A DNA stretch of 43,175 bases. Source: Clostridiales bacterium UBA7568 (GTDB lineage Bacteria > Bacillota > Clostridia > Oscillospirales > CAG-272). The translations under genes were made by a program, and so were the position numbers. The stretch covers positions 230 through 43,404 of the forward strand of contig DLLG01000006.1 of NCBI GenBank assembly GCA_002479075.1, in the 5' to 3' direction. The notes under the pieces were generated by a model. That model was not told where the DNA came from. It worked only from the letters and a program-made list of their open reading frames with translations, and ran no database searches. This document shows, piece by piece, positions 6,916 through 14,975 of this stretch; position 1 is the first letter of the stretch, and each line of letters begins with the position of its first letter.

Positions 6916-9837
6916 ATGTCTTGCCGAAAACGTTTTTTGATTATGGCGCTTTGCCTGCTTACGCTTTTGCTTGCCGTGAGTCTCGAGGCAAGTGCGGCAG
7001 CCATCAGACCGGAAATTTCAAAAATCACCATTGAAGATTGCAGGGTATACACCTCCGCCCCGGGACAAGAGCTCGACGAAATCGCATACAGCGATATGAA
7101 AAAGCCGACTTCCCTGAAAGACGCAGGTGTGACGCAGGTCGACATAACCAACGGTTCTAAAATCACGATTACAACGGAAACCAGCACCGATTTCAAGCTG
7201 TACTTTGTCGTCTTTTCCGCAAAGCTCACGGTGCCTGCCAATACGATTTTCAATGTTGACAACCACAACTTCAACGTCACCGCAACGCGAACCGTAAGCA
7301 ACAAAAGCGCAACCGCAGCCACCAGCTTTGAGCTTGTGTCTCTCGGAGCATCATACGATCTGAGCGATGTAACCTTCAAGCCCGCAACGAGCAAAACAAG
7401 CGTCGGCGAAATGGTCGGCGGCAGATCGCTTATCAGAGGCGAAAAAACAGGAAAGGGCTCAAGTCTGACAACCGCTATGACCTATGCGGACGGCGACAGC
7501 GCAACGATCAAGGCGTCGCGCACTTACAAAAATGCAACAGACGAAACTCAAGACATCTATTTCTATTACGGGCTATGGGTCGCCGCGCAGTATGGTAGCA
7601 AATACGAAAATTCCGCACAGGTAGTATGTACAATCGCTCCCGATTCACCGAAAACCTTGGGGAAAATTATCCTCCTCAATGACGGTATAGGGTGGACCAG
7701 CGGAATGGATATTGAAGTGTACACCGGAGACAAGGAAAAAAAGTTCCGTTTCAACAATAACAATTTAGGTCGTTACACGTCGGTTTCCGATAGCCTCGCA
7801 TTGGACGGCTCGCGTTATTATATTTATATGCCCGATTATATGCCGGATAAATACGGCAGTAAACAATGGATCGGCTATATGGATTGTCCGGACGACGTAG
7901 GAGAGGGAGGATTCTCAAAAACAATTGATTTTTACAGTATGATCTATGTCCGCGGAGATGGCTTTGTCTCCGGCGACACCCCTGACACCGAGGTTATGCT
8001 GAGCGGCGATATTCATACCGTCAAGGGAACTACTCTCAAGAGGGGCGGATATACACAGCTCGGCTGGTCTACAACGAAAGACGGGGAGATAGTCACGACG
8101 GTAAAGGCAACCGAGACCACCCTGCTCTACCCCGTCTGGAAAGTCAATGACTATACCATCACCTTTGACCCCTGCGGCGGCTCCGTCGGTCAGAAAAGCA
8201 AAACCGTAACCTACACAGGCACCTACGGCACTCTGCCGTCGCCGACCCGCCCGGGATATAAATTCAGGGGATGGTATACAAGAGAGAGCGGCGGAGAAAG
8301 GGTAACGGAAACATCGACGGTATCGTATTACGGAGATCGGACGCTTTACGCGCAGTGGAATATCGATCACACCTCCCACGCGGTCTGCTATGGCACAAAT
8401 TGCACCGACTCCTCGCACAGCGAAGTGGTCTCGGCCTGGACACCTTGGACGGGCACCGACGCAATTTCTTATACGGACAACACCGCATACGTATTTATGG
8501 CAAACGATATAACGTCAGACATCACCGTCGACGAGGGCAAAACGCTCTATCTCTGCCTGAGCGGAAAACATCTTTTGGGCAAGATTACGGTAAACGGCAC
8601 TCTGCACCTCTGCAACTGCAAGGCTGCAGGCTCTGTGGAAAACGAATCCGGAAGCACGGTCTTTGTCGGAAGCACGGGTACGCTGAATTATTACAAAGTT
8701 ATGTTGATCGGCGGTTCGGGCGACAACGTGCCAATCTACGCGGACGGAACGGTAAACCTATATAACATTCCGAAAATTACTGCATCCGACAGCTGCGCCT
8801 ATGAAATCCGCGGCAACAGCCCGGGATTCCTTCACATTTGCGCAGAGCTTGACACTCCGTCAAAGAATGTTCCGCGCGTCAACTTCGGCACCGCCCCGAG
8901 CGTCAGTATGACGACCTACACGCAGGTCACCGTCACGACAGGCTGGTCTGACTATATGAGCGGCAAAACCCCGACTGATTATTTCGTTCCGCGAACGGGC
9001 AGGTACGCAAAGATAGAGAAGGACGGCGATGAGCTTGTCCTGCGGCGTCTCCGTATCACGTTTGACGGCGGCAGCACTTATTATGCAAAATACAACGGCG
9101 GAACGATTTCCTCCGTACCCGGCACGCCCGGTTCCCGCTCCGGATACACCTTCAGCGGTTGGTTCACAGCCGAGACCGGCGGCACAAGAATCACAACTTC
9201 TTATGTCTTCGATGACGATACAACGGTATATTCGCAATGGACGGCAAATAAATACACCGTAACGCTCCGGCCGGGCGGCGGCTCGGTAAGCCCGACAACC
9301 GTTACCGTCACCTATGACAGTACATACGGCACCCTGCCGACCCCGACCCGCTCGGGATACGCCTTCAAGGGCTGGTATACGTCGTCAAGCGGCGGAACGA
9401 AGGTTGACGGCGACACAAAGGTGACCACAGCCGGCAATCACATTCTTTATGCGCAATGGGGGCCGGAGGAAGTCATCAGCGTTGAAGTCACCTGGGGAGC
9501 GATGGAGTTTACATATTACGACGGCGAATGGAACCCCGAAACGCACGAATATAAAGACGGCGGCTGGGAGCCGAATACAACAAACGGCGACAGGATAACC
9601 GTTCAAAACAACGGCACGGTCTCCGTAAACGTCTCTTTCGTATATGAGGCAGACACTTCGGTCATTTCCGGCATATCCGGCAGCTTTACGGGAGACGACG
9701 GAAAGGCGGTAACGTCTCCGCTTAATCTGGCAGAGGACGAAACAAGATATGTGCGGCTTGTCCTTTCGGGAAGACCGGACAGAAATCTGAATAAAGCCGT
9801 TATCGGAAAGATAACCGTCACTTTGGGAGGTGATTAA
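6916..9837 (+). CDS. Large secreted InlB-repeat (Flg_new) surface protein
   Basis: 973-residue exported protein. The start is ATG 6916, preceded by AAAAGGAG; a GTG at 6904 lies inside that ribosome site. A signal peptide (basic SCRKRF, long hydrophobic run, LEASAAA) is followed by a unique N-terminal region of about 330 residues. Next come InlB-type/Listeria-Bacteroides beta-grasp repeats: a degenerate copy at about 7945-8135, clear copies at 8152-8358, 9050-9243 and 9253-9459, recognised by GYxFxGWYT and LYAQW or YSQW. Between the first two clear copies is a beta-rich segment (LYLCLSGKHLLG, GTLHLCNC) common in such proteins. The last 120 residues (9475-9834) are a domain shared with the small secreted protein at 10479. 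No LPXTG, S-layer or choline-binding anchor is visible. Role probably adhesion or surface structure; inference only. Confidence 0.88.
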   Translation: MSCRKRFLIMALCLLTLLLAVSLEASAAAIRPEISKITIEDCRVYTSAPGQELDEIAYSDMKKPTSLKDAGVTQVDITNGSKITITTETSTDFKLYFVVFSAKLTVPANTIFNVDNHNFNVTATRTVSNKSATAATSFELVSLGASYDLSDVTFKPATSKTSVGEMVGGRSLIRGEKTGKGSSLTTAMTYADGDSATIKASRTYKNATDETQDIYFYYGLWVAAQYGSKYENSAQVVCTIAPDSPKTLGKIILLNDGIGWTSGMDIEVYTGDKEKKFRFNNNNLGRYTSVSDSLALDGSRYYIYMPDYMPDKYGSKQWIGYMDCPDDVGEGGFSKTIDFYSMIYVRGDGFVSGDTPDTEVMLSGDIHTVKGTTLKRGGYTQLGWSTTKDGEIVTTVKATETTLLYPVWKVNDYTITFDPCGGSVGQKSKTVTYTGTYGTLPSPTRPGYKFRGWYTRESGGERVTETSTVSYYGDRTLYAQWNIDHTSHAVCYGTNCTDSSHSEVVSAWTPWTGTDAISYTDNTAYVFMANDITSDITVDEGKTLYLCLSGKHLLGKITVNGTLHLCNCKAAGSVENESGSTVFVGSTGTLNYYKVMLIGGSGDNVPIYADGTVNLYNIPKITASDSCAYEIRGNSPGFLHICAELDTPSKNVPRVNFGTAPSVSMTTYTQVTVTTGWSDYMSGKTPTDYFVPRTGRYAKIEKDGDELVLRRLRITFDGGSTYYAKYNGGTISSVPGTPGSRSGYTFSGWFTAETGGTRITTSYVFDDDTTVYSQWTANKYTVTLRPGGGSVSPTTVTVTYDSTYGTLPTPTRSGYAFKGWYTSSSGGTKVDGDTKVTTAGNHILYAQWGPEEVISVEVTWGAMEFTYYDGEWNPETHEYKDGGWEPNTTNGDRITVQNNGTVSVNVSFVYEADTSVISGISGSFTGDDGKAVTSPLNLAEDETRYVRLVLSGRPDRNLNKAVIGKITVTLGGD

Positions 9838-9839
9838 CG

Positions 9840-10379
9840 ATGGAAAAAGAGAAAAAAGAGGAAAATAAGCGGAGGAAATGGCTTCTGCTTCTGTTGCTCC
9901 TTCTTCTGCTGATCTGCATCTGCGTAACCGTATGGGCGATATTTTTCCGCAAAAAGACACCTGTCCCGCCTCCCGATTACGCACAGATCGAAACCGAACG
10001 AAATGCCGAGCCGATCGGCGGCGGAAGCTCGGAAAAGCTTGAAGCTCCGGAGGGCGGCGGCGCAGTTGCGCTGACTTATTCAAAAGAAGTCAGCATATCT
10101 CTTTCGGATAAAAAGGCCTCGCTGATGGTTGCAAATCCGGGCAAATCGACGCAGGATATGGTCATACAGCTTGTGATAAACGATAAGGTTATTATTCAGT
10201 CCGGCAGAGTGCTTCCCGGCAACCGTGTAACTAAGCTCGATCTTTCAGACGGGACGGAAAAGTCGCTTTCGGCGGGCAAATATGAAGGCAGAATGATTAT
10301 TTCGTTTTATGATTGCCAAAACGGGGAAAAAGCGATGCTGGACACCGAGATCCCCGTAAACGTTACCGTTGTCAGGTAA
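9840..10379 (+). CDS. Single-pass membrane protein with extracellular beta-domain
   Basis: 179 residues. A charged N-terminus (MEKEKKEENKRRK) is followed by a run of Leu/Ile/Cys/Val (about 14-36), then a positive stop and a PVPPPDYAQIE linker, so about 140 residues should lie outside the membrane. The outside part resembles the protein at 11138: both have a Pro-Pro linker, then a beta-rich domain with ASLMVANPG or ADLFFSS, a Gly turn in VLPGNRV or LKPGEYL, and a final hydrophobic strand. The start follows GGGAGGTGAT, which overlaps the end of the InlB-repeat gene by design of tight coupling. Function unknown; inferred membrane partner of the neighbouring secreted proteins. Confidence 0.8.
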   Translation: MEKEKKEENKRRKWLLLLLLLLLLICICVTVWAIFFRKKTPVPPPDYAQIETERNAEPIGGGSSEKLEAPEGGGAVALTYSKEVSISLSDKKASLMVANPGKSTQDMVIQLVINDKVIIQSGRVLPGNRVTKLDLSDGTEKSLSAGKYEGRMIISFYDCQNGEKAMLDTEIPVNVTVVR

Positions 10380-10478
10380 CTTAAAAAGATATTGACCGCA
10401 AAGAGGCATCCGCCGACGGCGAATCCGCAATGCGGCTGATATATATTAAAAACTATTTTTACAGAAAGGAAAAATACT

Positions 10479-11009
10479 ATGAAAAAATTCTTGACGTTTG
10501 CACTTGCGCTCACGCTTGTGTTCTCTCTCTGCGCAGTTTCCGCTTCTGCGGCAACAATTGCAGACAAGACCGAAAAATCATCGCACAATGTAACAGCAAC
10601 TTATGTGGAAGGCACGGCAAGCGACACCGTTTACAGCGTTGAAATCGTATGGGGAGATATGGCGTTCACCTATACAGACGGCTCCGAAGGCTCCTGGAAT
10701 CCCGGAACACATTCCTATGACGGCGCAACAGAGGGTTCCTGGAAAGTAAACAGCGAAGACGGCAATAAGGTCACAGTCAAAAACCATTCAAACACAGCCG
10801 TAAAGGTTGCTCTTACATACGCGGCAGAAACCGGCTTTGAGGCTGTTACAGGCACGTTTGACAACGCTCTTCTCGAGCTCGAAACGGCAGTCGGCAAGAC
10901 TCTTGCGCAGACTCCGACAGCAACAGCTTCCCTTACCCTCTCGGGTCAGCTTCCCGCAGGAACATCCGGCGCGAAGATCGGAACAGTAACAGCAAAGATA
11001 GAAGGCTAA
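10479..11009 (+). CDS. Small secreted protein sharing the InlB-repeat protein's C-terminal domain
   Basis: 176 residues with a clear signal peptide (MKKFLTFALALTLVFSL, then CAVSASAAT). The mature protein from about residue 55 aligns with the last 120 residues of the protein at 6916: VEIVWGDMAFTYTDG matches VEVTWGAMEFTYYDG; WNPGTHSYDG matches WNPETHEYKDG. Both continue with an NxVTVKNHSNTAV-like segment, a T/S-rich strand and a closing IGTVTAKI or IGKITVTL strand. A strong AGAAAGGA site precedes the ATG. Low complexity of Thr, Ala, Gly and Val and the single domain suggest a repeated structural subunit of a surface assembly, which is inference. Similar stand-alone proteins occur in gut Firmicutes without assigned function. 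Confidence 0.82.
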   Translation: MKKFLTFALALTLVFSLCAVSASAATIADKTEKSSHNVTATYVEGTASDTVYSVEIVWGDMAFTYTDGSEGSWNPGTHSYDGATEGSWKVNSEDGNKVTVKNHSNTAVKVALTYAAETGFEAVTGTFDNALLELETAVGKTLAQTPTATASLTLSGQLPAGTSGAKIGTVTAKIEG

Positions 11010-11027
11010 CCCCCTCTTTCTCCTTTT

Positions 11028-11053
11028 CAGACCGCGCGGAAACGCGCGGTCTG
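11028..11053 (+). promoter_or_regulatory. Strong GC hairpin without T-tract inside the surface locus
   Basis: The perfect stem AGACCGCGCG-GAAA-CGCGCGGTCT follows the small secreted protein gene, but neither strand has a U-run after it. It could stabilise the 3' end of the upstream message or reduce read-through into the next gene. Confidence 0.6.
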
Positions 11054-11137
11054 AAAAATGATTGTCATCGTTTGCAGCCGTCTGTCCGGATGAGACGGGC
11101 AGCTATAAATGACGATAATATCCCCAGGAGAGAAAAA

Positions 11138-11620
11138 ATGAAGAAAAAAACTGTATTTATTTTTTCCGCCGTATGCGCTTTGGCAGTCGTTGCAATGATC
11201 CTCTCCCTCGTGCTGACGGGAGGAACGGCGGAGCAGGAAGAATTTGTTCCGCCGGAGTTTGACTCGGCGGCGCAGAGCGGCGTACCGGAAGTAGCAGATA
11301 AAAGCTGGACGCAGATATATAGAGACGGTATGAACTTTTCGGCGCATATCTGCGGGAAAGTAGTTATAAAAGACGGCTCGGCGGATCTGTTTTTTTCAAG
11401 CGACAGCTCAAACAACGTCTGGCTCAGACTCCGTATTCTTGACGAAAGCGGCAACATCCTTGCCGAAACGGGGCTGCTGAAGCCGGGCGAATACCTGAAA
11501 ACCGTTGAATTTGTCAGCCCTCCGCCCTCGGGAACAAAAATAAAGCTGAAAATTATGGCATATGAGCCGCAAACATATTACAGCGCGGGCGCGGTGACCC
11601 TGAATACCACGGCAGAATAA
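11138..11620 (+). CDS. Membrane-anchored surface protein, second in the locus
   Basis: 160 residues from ATG 11138, chosen because CAGGAGAG lies just upstream; a longer open frame to 11072 crosses the hairpin region. The N-terminal membrane segment (KKKTVFIFSAVCALAVVAM...) is followed by a VPPEFDSAAQSGVPEV linker. An extracellular beta-domain follows, with NNVWLRLRILDESGNIL, GLLKPGEYLKTVEF and a closing YEPQTYYSAGAVTLNTT strand. It resembles the protein at 9840 in layout and in parts of the domain, so the locus has two related membrane proteins flanking the small secreted one. Function unknown. Confidence 0.8.
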   Translation: MKKKTVFIFSAVCALAVVAMILSLVLTGGTAEQEEFVPPEFDSAAQSGVPEVADKSWTQIYRDGMNFSAHICGKVVIKDGSADLFFSSDSSNNVWLRLRILDESGNILAETGLLKPGEYLKTVEFVSPPPSGTKIKLKIMAYEPQTYYSAGAVTLNTTAE

Positions 11621-11627
11621 CAAAAAG

Positions 11628-11656
11628 CGATATGACAAACGCCATATCGTTTTTTG
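11628..11656 (+). terminator. Terminator of the surface locus
   Basis: The arms CGATATG and CATATCG around ACAAACGC are followed by TTTTTT. It closes the plus-strand four-gene unit before the convergent AraC gene. Confidence 0.8.
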
Positions 11657-11668
11657 CGTGTCTCCCGA

Positions 11669-12523
11669 TCACTTCTTCTTTACAGGAATCCAGATTTCGG
11701 AATAATAATTTTCGTCTGCGGTGCCCTTCCCGTATTTGCGGGGATCATCATACATTTCGACGCAATACCCCGCCGCAAATTCGTAATCGCCTATCGACGG
11801 CAGCCATTCTGTAAATATTTTCGTGTTCTCATCCTGCAAAGCCTTCGGCAGAGCGCCTTTGCAGGGGAATACCGCCCAGTCAAACGACGGGATCGTCCGC
11901 AGCGTAAACTCTTCCGGCACATCCTGCCCTTTGTAAATATCCGCAATCAGATATTCGAACGTATCCATCGCCATATCTTTATCGATATTGATCCCGAACT
12001 CTCCGCATACGGTCTTTCCCTTGCCCGAAGCATAATGCTCCTGCCAGAACAGGGGAACGGCTGTCTTCGCCCCCTCGTAAGCAAACGTTTTTTCGTTTGC
12101 AATAACACGGAATTCTTCTTTTTTCTCGATTCTGTAATCCATAAGATATCCTCCCTCCAGAACAAATTTGATTTTCAACGGAGCAAAGGATCTCAGCATT
12201 GCGCAGTCCTTTCGGACAGCCGTCGGCGTTGCGCCGTGAAATCTTGTAAATGCTTTTGTGAAGCTGTCGGGCGAGTCATATCCGTACCTGAGCGCAATGT
12301 CAAGAATAGTGGCATCGGTTCCGACAAGATCCCGCCCCGCCAATGCGAGACGACGGTTGCGAATATATTCGGATACCGTAAAGCCGCAAAGCATAGAAAA
12401 ACCCTTCTGATAATAAAAAGAGGACACGCCTATATGCTTTACAATATCGCTTACGGAAACCTCTTCCGAAAGATGCTCTTCTATATACTGAATCGAATCT
12501 CCGATCAGCTTCATCCATTCCAT
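11669..12523 (-). CDS. AraC-family regulator with C-terminal effector-binding domain
   Basis: 284 residues. Two helix-turn-helix motifs lie at the N-terminus (about 9-107), with YIEEHLSEEVSVSDIVKHIG and the second-helix ILDIALRYGYDSPDSFTKAF followed by FHGATPTAVRK. This is the SoxS/Rob-like order with the DNA-binding part first. The C-terminal half (about 125-284) is a GyrI-like/AraC_E small-molecule domain ending YYSEIWIPVKK. A potential -10 TATAAT lies at about 12555 on the minus strand with the dyad GGAAA-CTC-TTTCC just upstream. No efflux gene is adjacent, so the target is unknown. It is the second regulator in this window with a GyrI-like domain. Confidence 0.88.
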   Translation of the reverse strand: MEWMKLIGDSIQYIEEHLSEEVSVSDIVKHIGVSSFYYQKGFSMLCGFTVSEYIRNRRLALAGRDLVGTDATILDIALRYGYDSPDSFTKAFTRFHGATPTAVRKDCAMLRSFAPLKIKFVLEGGYLMDYRIEKKEEFRVIANEKTFAYEGAKTAVPLFWQEHYASGKGKTVCGEFGINIDKDMAMDTFEYLIADIYKGQDVPEEFTLRTIPSFDWAVFPCKGALPKALQDENTKIFTEWLPSIGDYEFAAGYCVEMYDDPRKYGKGTADENYYSEIWIPVKKK

Positions 12524-12876
12524 ATGCCGTTTCTCCTTTGCCGTTGTATCTCAATTATAGCCGGAAAGAGTTTCCCCGTCCCGACTTTTTGTGCCGTTAT
12601 TTGTCCGGAGGATGCGTTGGGAAAACGAATATGTCATAAAATGCGCACCACCGGCCGGTTATATTTCGTTTGCTTCCGGCAAATGATGTTGCTCCTGCAA
12701 CTCAAATGAAAAATCCGAAAGTCGCAACTTCCGGATTTCTGTACCCGCAGGTCAATTCAGATTCGCCGCAAGTGACAGCGCTCAGAGCTATACCTGTAAA
12801 CGAGCTTATTATCGTCACATCCGTTATAGCGCTTTGCTATGTATGGGGCTCGGTCGGACAAACAGAAAGTTATCAA
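12524..12876. other. Gene-free gap between AraC and GNAT genes
   Basis: Contains the AraC gene promoter area and the terminator of the upstream GNAT gene. A 70-codon plus-strand open frame (12670-12882) has no ribosome site, runs through the terminator hairpin and into the GNAT gene, and was not accepted. No convincing gene seen. Confidence 0.5.
12706..12738 (-). terminator. Terminator downstream of the GNAT gene
   Basis: The arms AAATCCGAAAGT (12711-12722) and ACTTCCGGATTT (12727-12738) have one imperfect pair, which becomes a G-U pair on the minus-strand RNA. That strand also continues into a T-run, so it reads as a minus-strand terminator. Confidence 0.65.
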
Positions 12877-13416
12877 TTATAAAAACTTGTTTTGAAAATA
12901 ATCCGATTTCAAAATTGAATAGCACACTGAATCAAAAACCTGTCCATCGTATCTCGTAGAGCCTTGTTCAATTGTAACTTCATACTTAAATCCACATTTT
13001 TCAAGGACTTTTTTGGACTTATCATTATTAGGATAATGGAAAGCGGACAGTAAATCTATTTTTAATTCTTCAAACAAATATTCAATAATCCGCTTTACCG
13101 CCTCTGTCATATAACCGTTTCCCCAATAATCTTCGGATAAAACATAGTTTATAGTTTTAGCAAAAAATTTACCACGATTATTGTCAGGATAAACTCTTAT
13201 ACTGCCAATAACTTTCCCCGTATCCTTCAACTCAATAGCCCATCGTTCGTTGCTTTCAATATACTCGTTCAAAATTCCGATAGAAGTATTTATGCTTGAA
13301 AGAGGTTTCCAGCCGCCGTTTATGACCGAAGGATTTTTCATAATATCAAACAAATCTCTAACATCAGTTTTCTGCCATTCTCGTAAAACCAATCGCTCTG
13401 TTTCTATTGCTTTCAT
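12877..13416 (-). CDS. GNAT N-acetyltransferase (RimJ/RimL type)
   Basis: 179-residue acetyl-CoA-dependent transferase. The N-terminus IETERLVLREWQKTDV is the RimJ/RimL-type opening. The acetyl-CoA site region is YVLSEDYWGNGYMTEAVKRI, followed by the NDKSKKVLEKCGFKYE motif near the C-terminus. Acceptor unknown; relatives acetylate ribosomal proteins, amino groups of antibiotics or metabolites. The start follows GAGGAG. The gene is visibly AT-richer than its neighbours, has its own terminator about 140 bases downstream, and lies in a patch of accessory genes, suggesting recent acquisition. Confidence 0.88.
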   Translation of the reverse strand: MKAIETERLVLREWQKTDVRDLFDIMKNPSVINGGWKPLSSINTSIGILNEYIESNERWAIELKDTGKVIGSIRVYPDNNRGKFFAKTINYVLSEDYWGNGYMTEAVKRIIEYLFEELKIDLLSAFHYPNNDKSKKVLEKCGFKYEVTIEQGSTRYDGQVFDSVCYSILKSDYFQNKFL

Positions 13417-13547
13417 TTACAGGTCTCCTCAAGTTATCGTAATAAGCCGCCCGTGCCTAATATGCGTTTTTCTCTTTGCCAGCTTTGTCTGTCCCGTTCA
13501 ACATAGCTAAGACAATGCCTTGACAGTACAGGCTTGTGTATATGACT

Positions 13548-13781
13548 TCAATATATATTTATAAAAATTTTGCTTTGCGCAACCGACGCAGGCATTTCAC
13601 ACTTGAAAGCCCTGAGAAAACCGATAACCGTATCTTCAATTACGGCAAAAATAAAATATCCGCCGTCCCGAATGACATTTTTGATTTCCGGATATTCGTT
13701 TAATAACGTTTGCTTTTCGGCTTCTGTTCCGAACCGTATATTTCCGCAAGGATTGAAAATCGGGTGCTTATTTTCCTCATT
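13548..13781 (-). pseudogene. Remnant of a second GNAT-type acetyltransferase
   Basis: On the minus strand an open stretch of 77 codons between stops (TGA at 13782-13784 and at 13548-13550) reads NIRFGTEAEKQTLLNEYP near its start and FIFAVIEDTVIGFLRAF in its middle. This is the pattern of the first strand, helix and beta-hairpin of a GNAT fold. It has no good start codon and stops before the acetyl-CoA motif, so it looks like a decayed 5' portion. No alternative frame nearby restores the missing part. Confidence 0.4.
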
Positions 13782-13799
13782 TCAATATCAGCAGCATAT

Positions 13800-14546
13800 T
13801 TACGTTTGTTTGAGATTAAACTGTTTGACAAATTCTTCCCTTAATCTGTTTACTGCGCACGATTCGGGTGGCGTGTCAATTCCGGTTAATTTGTTATCAT
13901 AAAATTGAAAGCATTTGTGTTCTATTTTATCAAGTTTGGATGTCACAAACAGCTGATGTATTATAACAGGGCGATCAGCCTCTACCACAGTCAAAATAAA
14001 ATCTCCAAAGTGCAAACAATTCCGCGGCAATTTTAAGAGGCGACACACATCGATAATGTCGAAGCAAGATGTCGAAAGGTTAAATACTGAAAGAAACAGC
14101 AACCATATTCTCAAAGATGAAATAAAAAGAGCTGCTATCGCAGGGACAAATGACAGTAGAATAATCGGAAATAAAGAGAACAGAACCGCTTGCGTTTTAT
14201 TCCATACGCCGAAGGCAGGTTTTACATATGCCGTCACAGAAGAAAAAACTCGTTTGTAAGGAAAGAAATATATGCCCTCCACTTCCCTTCCCGAAAGCCA
14301 GCAAAACAATGCGTGACACAATTCGTGCACGGGGGTGCAAAGAATTGCGATAATAACGCAGAATAGCCAGTCGGAGCCAAACCTCAAGAAAGTCAAAAAA
14401 ATCACCAAAGGAATTACAAACAAGAGCTGCGAATGCTTCATTAATCTTTTAAATTTAAAATCAACATCGACCTTTTCTGCGTTTGTCCATAGATACGATC
14501 TGCGGGGGTAAAAATGTGATTCGTTTTTGAAAAATGTGATTTTCAT
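13800..14546 (-). CDS. DUF3267-type putative membrane zinc metalloprotease
   Basis: 248 residues with about four hydrophobic segments (roughly 41-60, 62-78, 115-140 and 140-160). A zincin-like motif HELCH is in PVHELCHALFCWLSG at about 76-80, inside or next to a membrane helix. This matches the DUF3267/putative zincin peptidase arrangement, where an HExxH lies in a hydrophobic core. A conserved GREVEG turn follows. The substrate is unknown. The start follows GAGGGTG, and a sigma-A-like promoter lies about 100 bases upstream. AT-rich, in the same accessory patch as the GNAT gene. Confidence 0.7.
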   Translation of the reverse strand: MKITFFKNESHFYPRRSYLWTNAEKVDVDFKFKRLMKHSQLLFVIPLVIFLTFLRFGSDWLFCVIIAILCTPVHELCHALFCWLSGREVEGIYFFPYKRVFSSVTAYVKPAFGVWNKTQAVLFSLFPIILLSFVPAIAALFISSLRIWLLFLSVFNLSTSCFDIIDVCRLLKLPRNCLHFGDFILTVVEADRPVIIHQLFVTSKLDKIEHKCFQFYDNKLTGIDTPPESCAVNRLREEFVKQFNLKQT

Positions 14547-14644
14547 ATTGCACCCTCACGATATTTTGACCGGATTGTTCTTCGTTCTCGCGAAAGATTG
14601 CCAGCCTGTCCTCTCTCACAGCATCACCGGTCTTCAATGTTTAT

Positions 14645-14673
14645 ATAGTATCATACTTTCGGTTGAAAATCAA
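14645..14673 (-). promoter_or_regulatory. Promoter of the DUF3267 gene
   Basis: On the minus strand TTGATT (14668-14673), a 17-base spacer and TACTAT (14645-14650). The rest of the 14547-14975 gap holds this promoter and that of the TetR gene and no gene. Confidence 0.55.
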
Positions 14674-14900
14674 CGGTATTTATACGTACCGACAAGCACA
14701 CAGATTTTCAAATAACGTCGAGCACAAGAGGCATTTTTAATAGCCATATAGCTTAGCGTAAATAAACTGTTTATACCTGGCGACGAATTATACTTACGGG
14801 CACGATGTCAAAATGAAAAGAGTCAGAGCAGCATCTTCGTTTCACAACGAGAATTCTTTCGTTTATATACTAATTATAACTTTATTTTTATATAAGACTC

Positions 14901-14928
14901 TTGCTTTTTTACTGCCATATGTTATACT
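14901..14928 (+). promoter_or_regulatory. Promoter of the TetR gene
   Basis: TTGCTT (14901-14906), a 16-base spacer and TATACT (14923-14928), about 48 bases upstream of the TetR start. It may begin the transcript that runs into the peptide locus. Confidence 0.65.
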
Positions 14929-14975
14929 ATATCTAAACAATCAATCAATTATAAGCGAGGAGCTTACACATATCT

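Noticed and set aside
12670..12882. 70-codon plus-strand frame in the AraC-GNAT gap
   Set aside because: No ribosome site; it runs through a terminator hairpin and into the end of the GNAT gene on the other strand.
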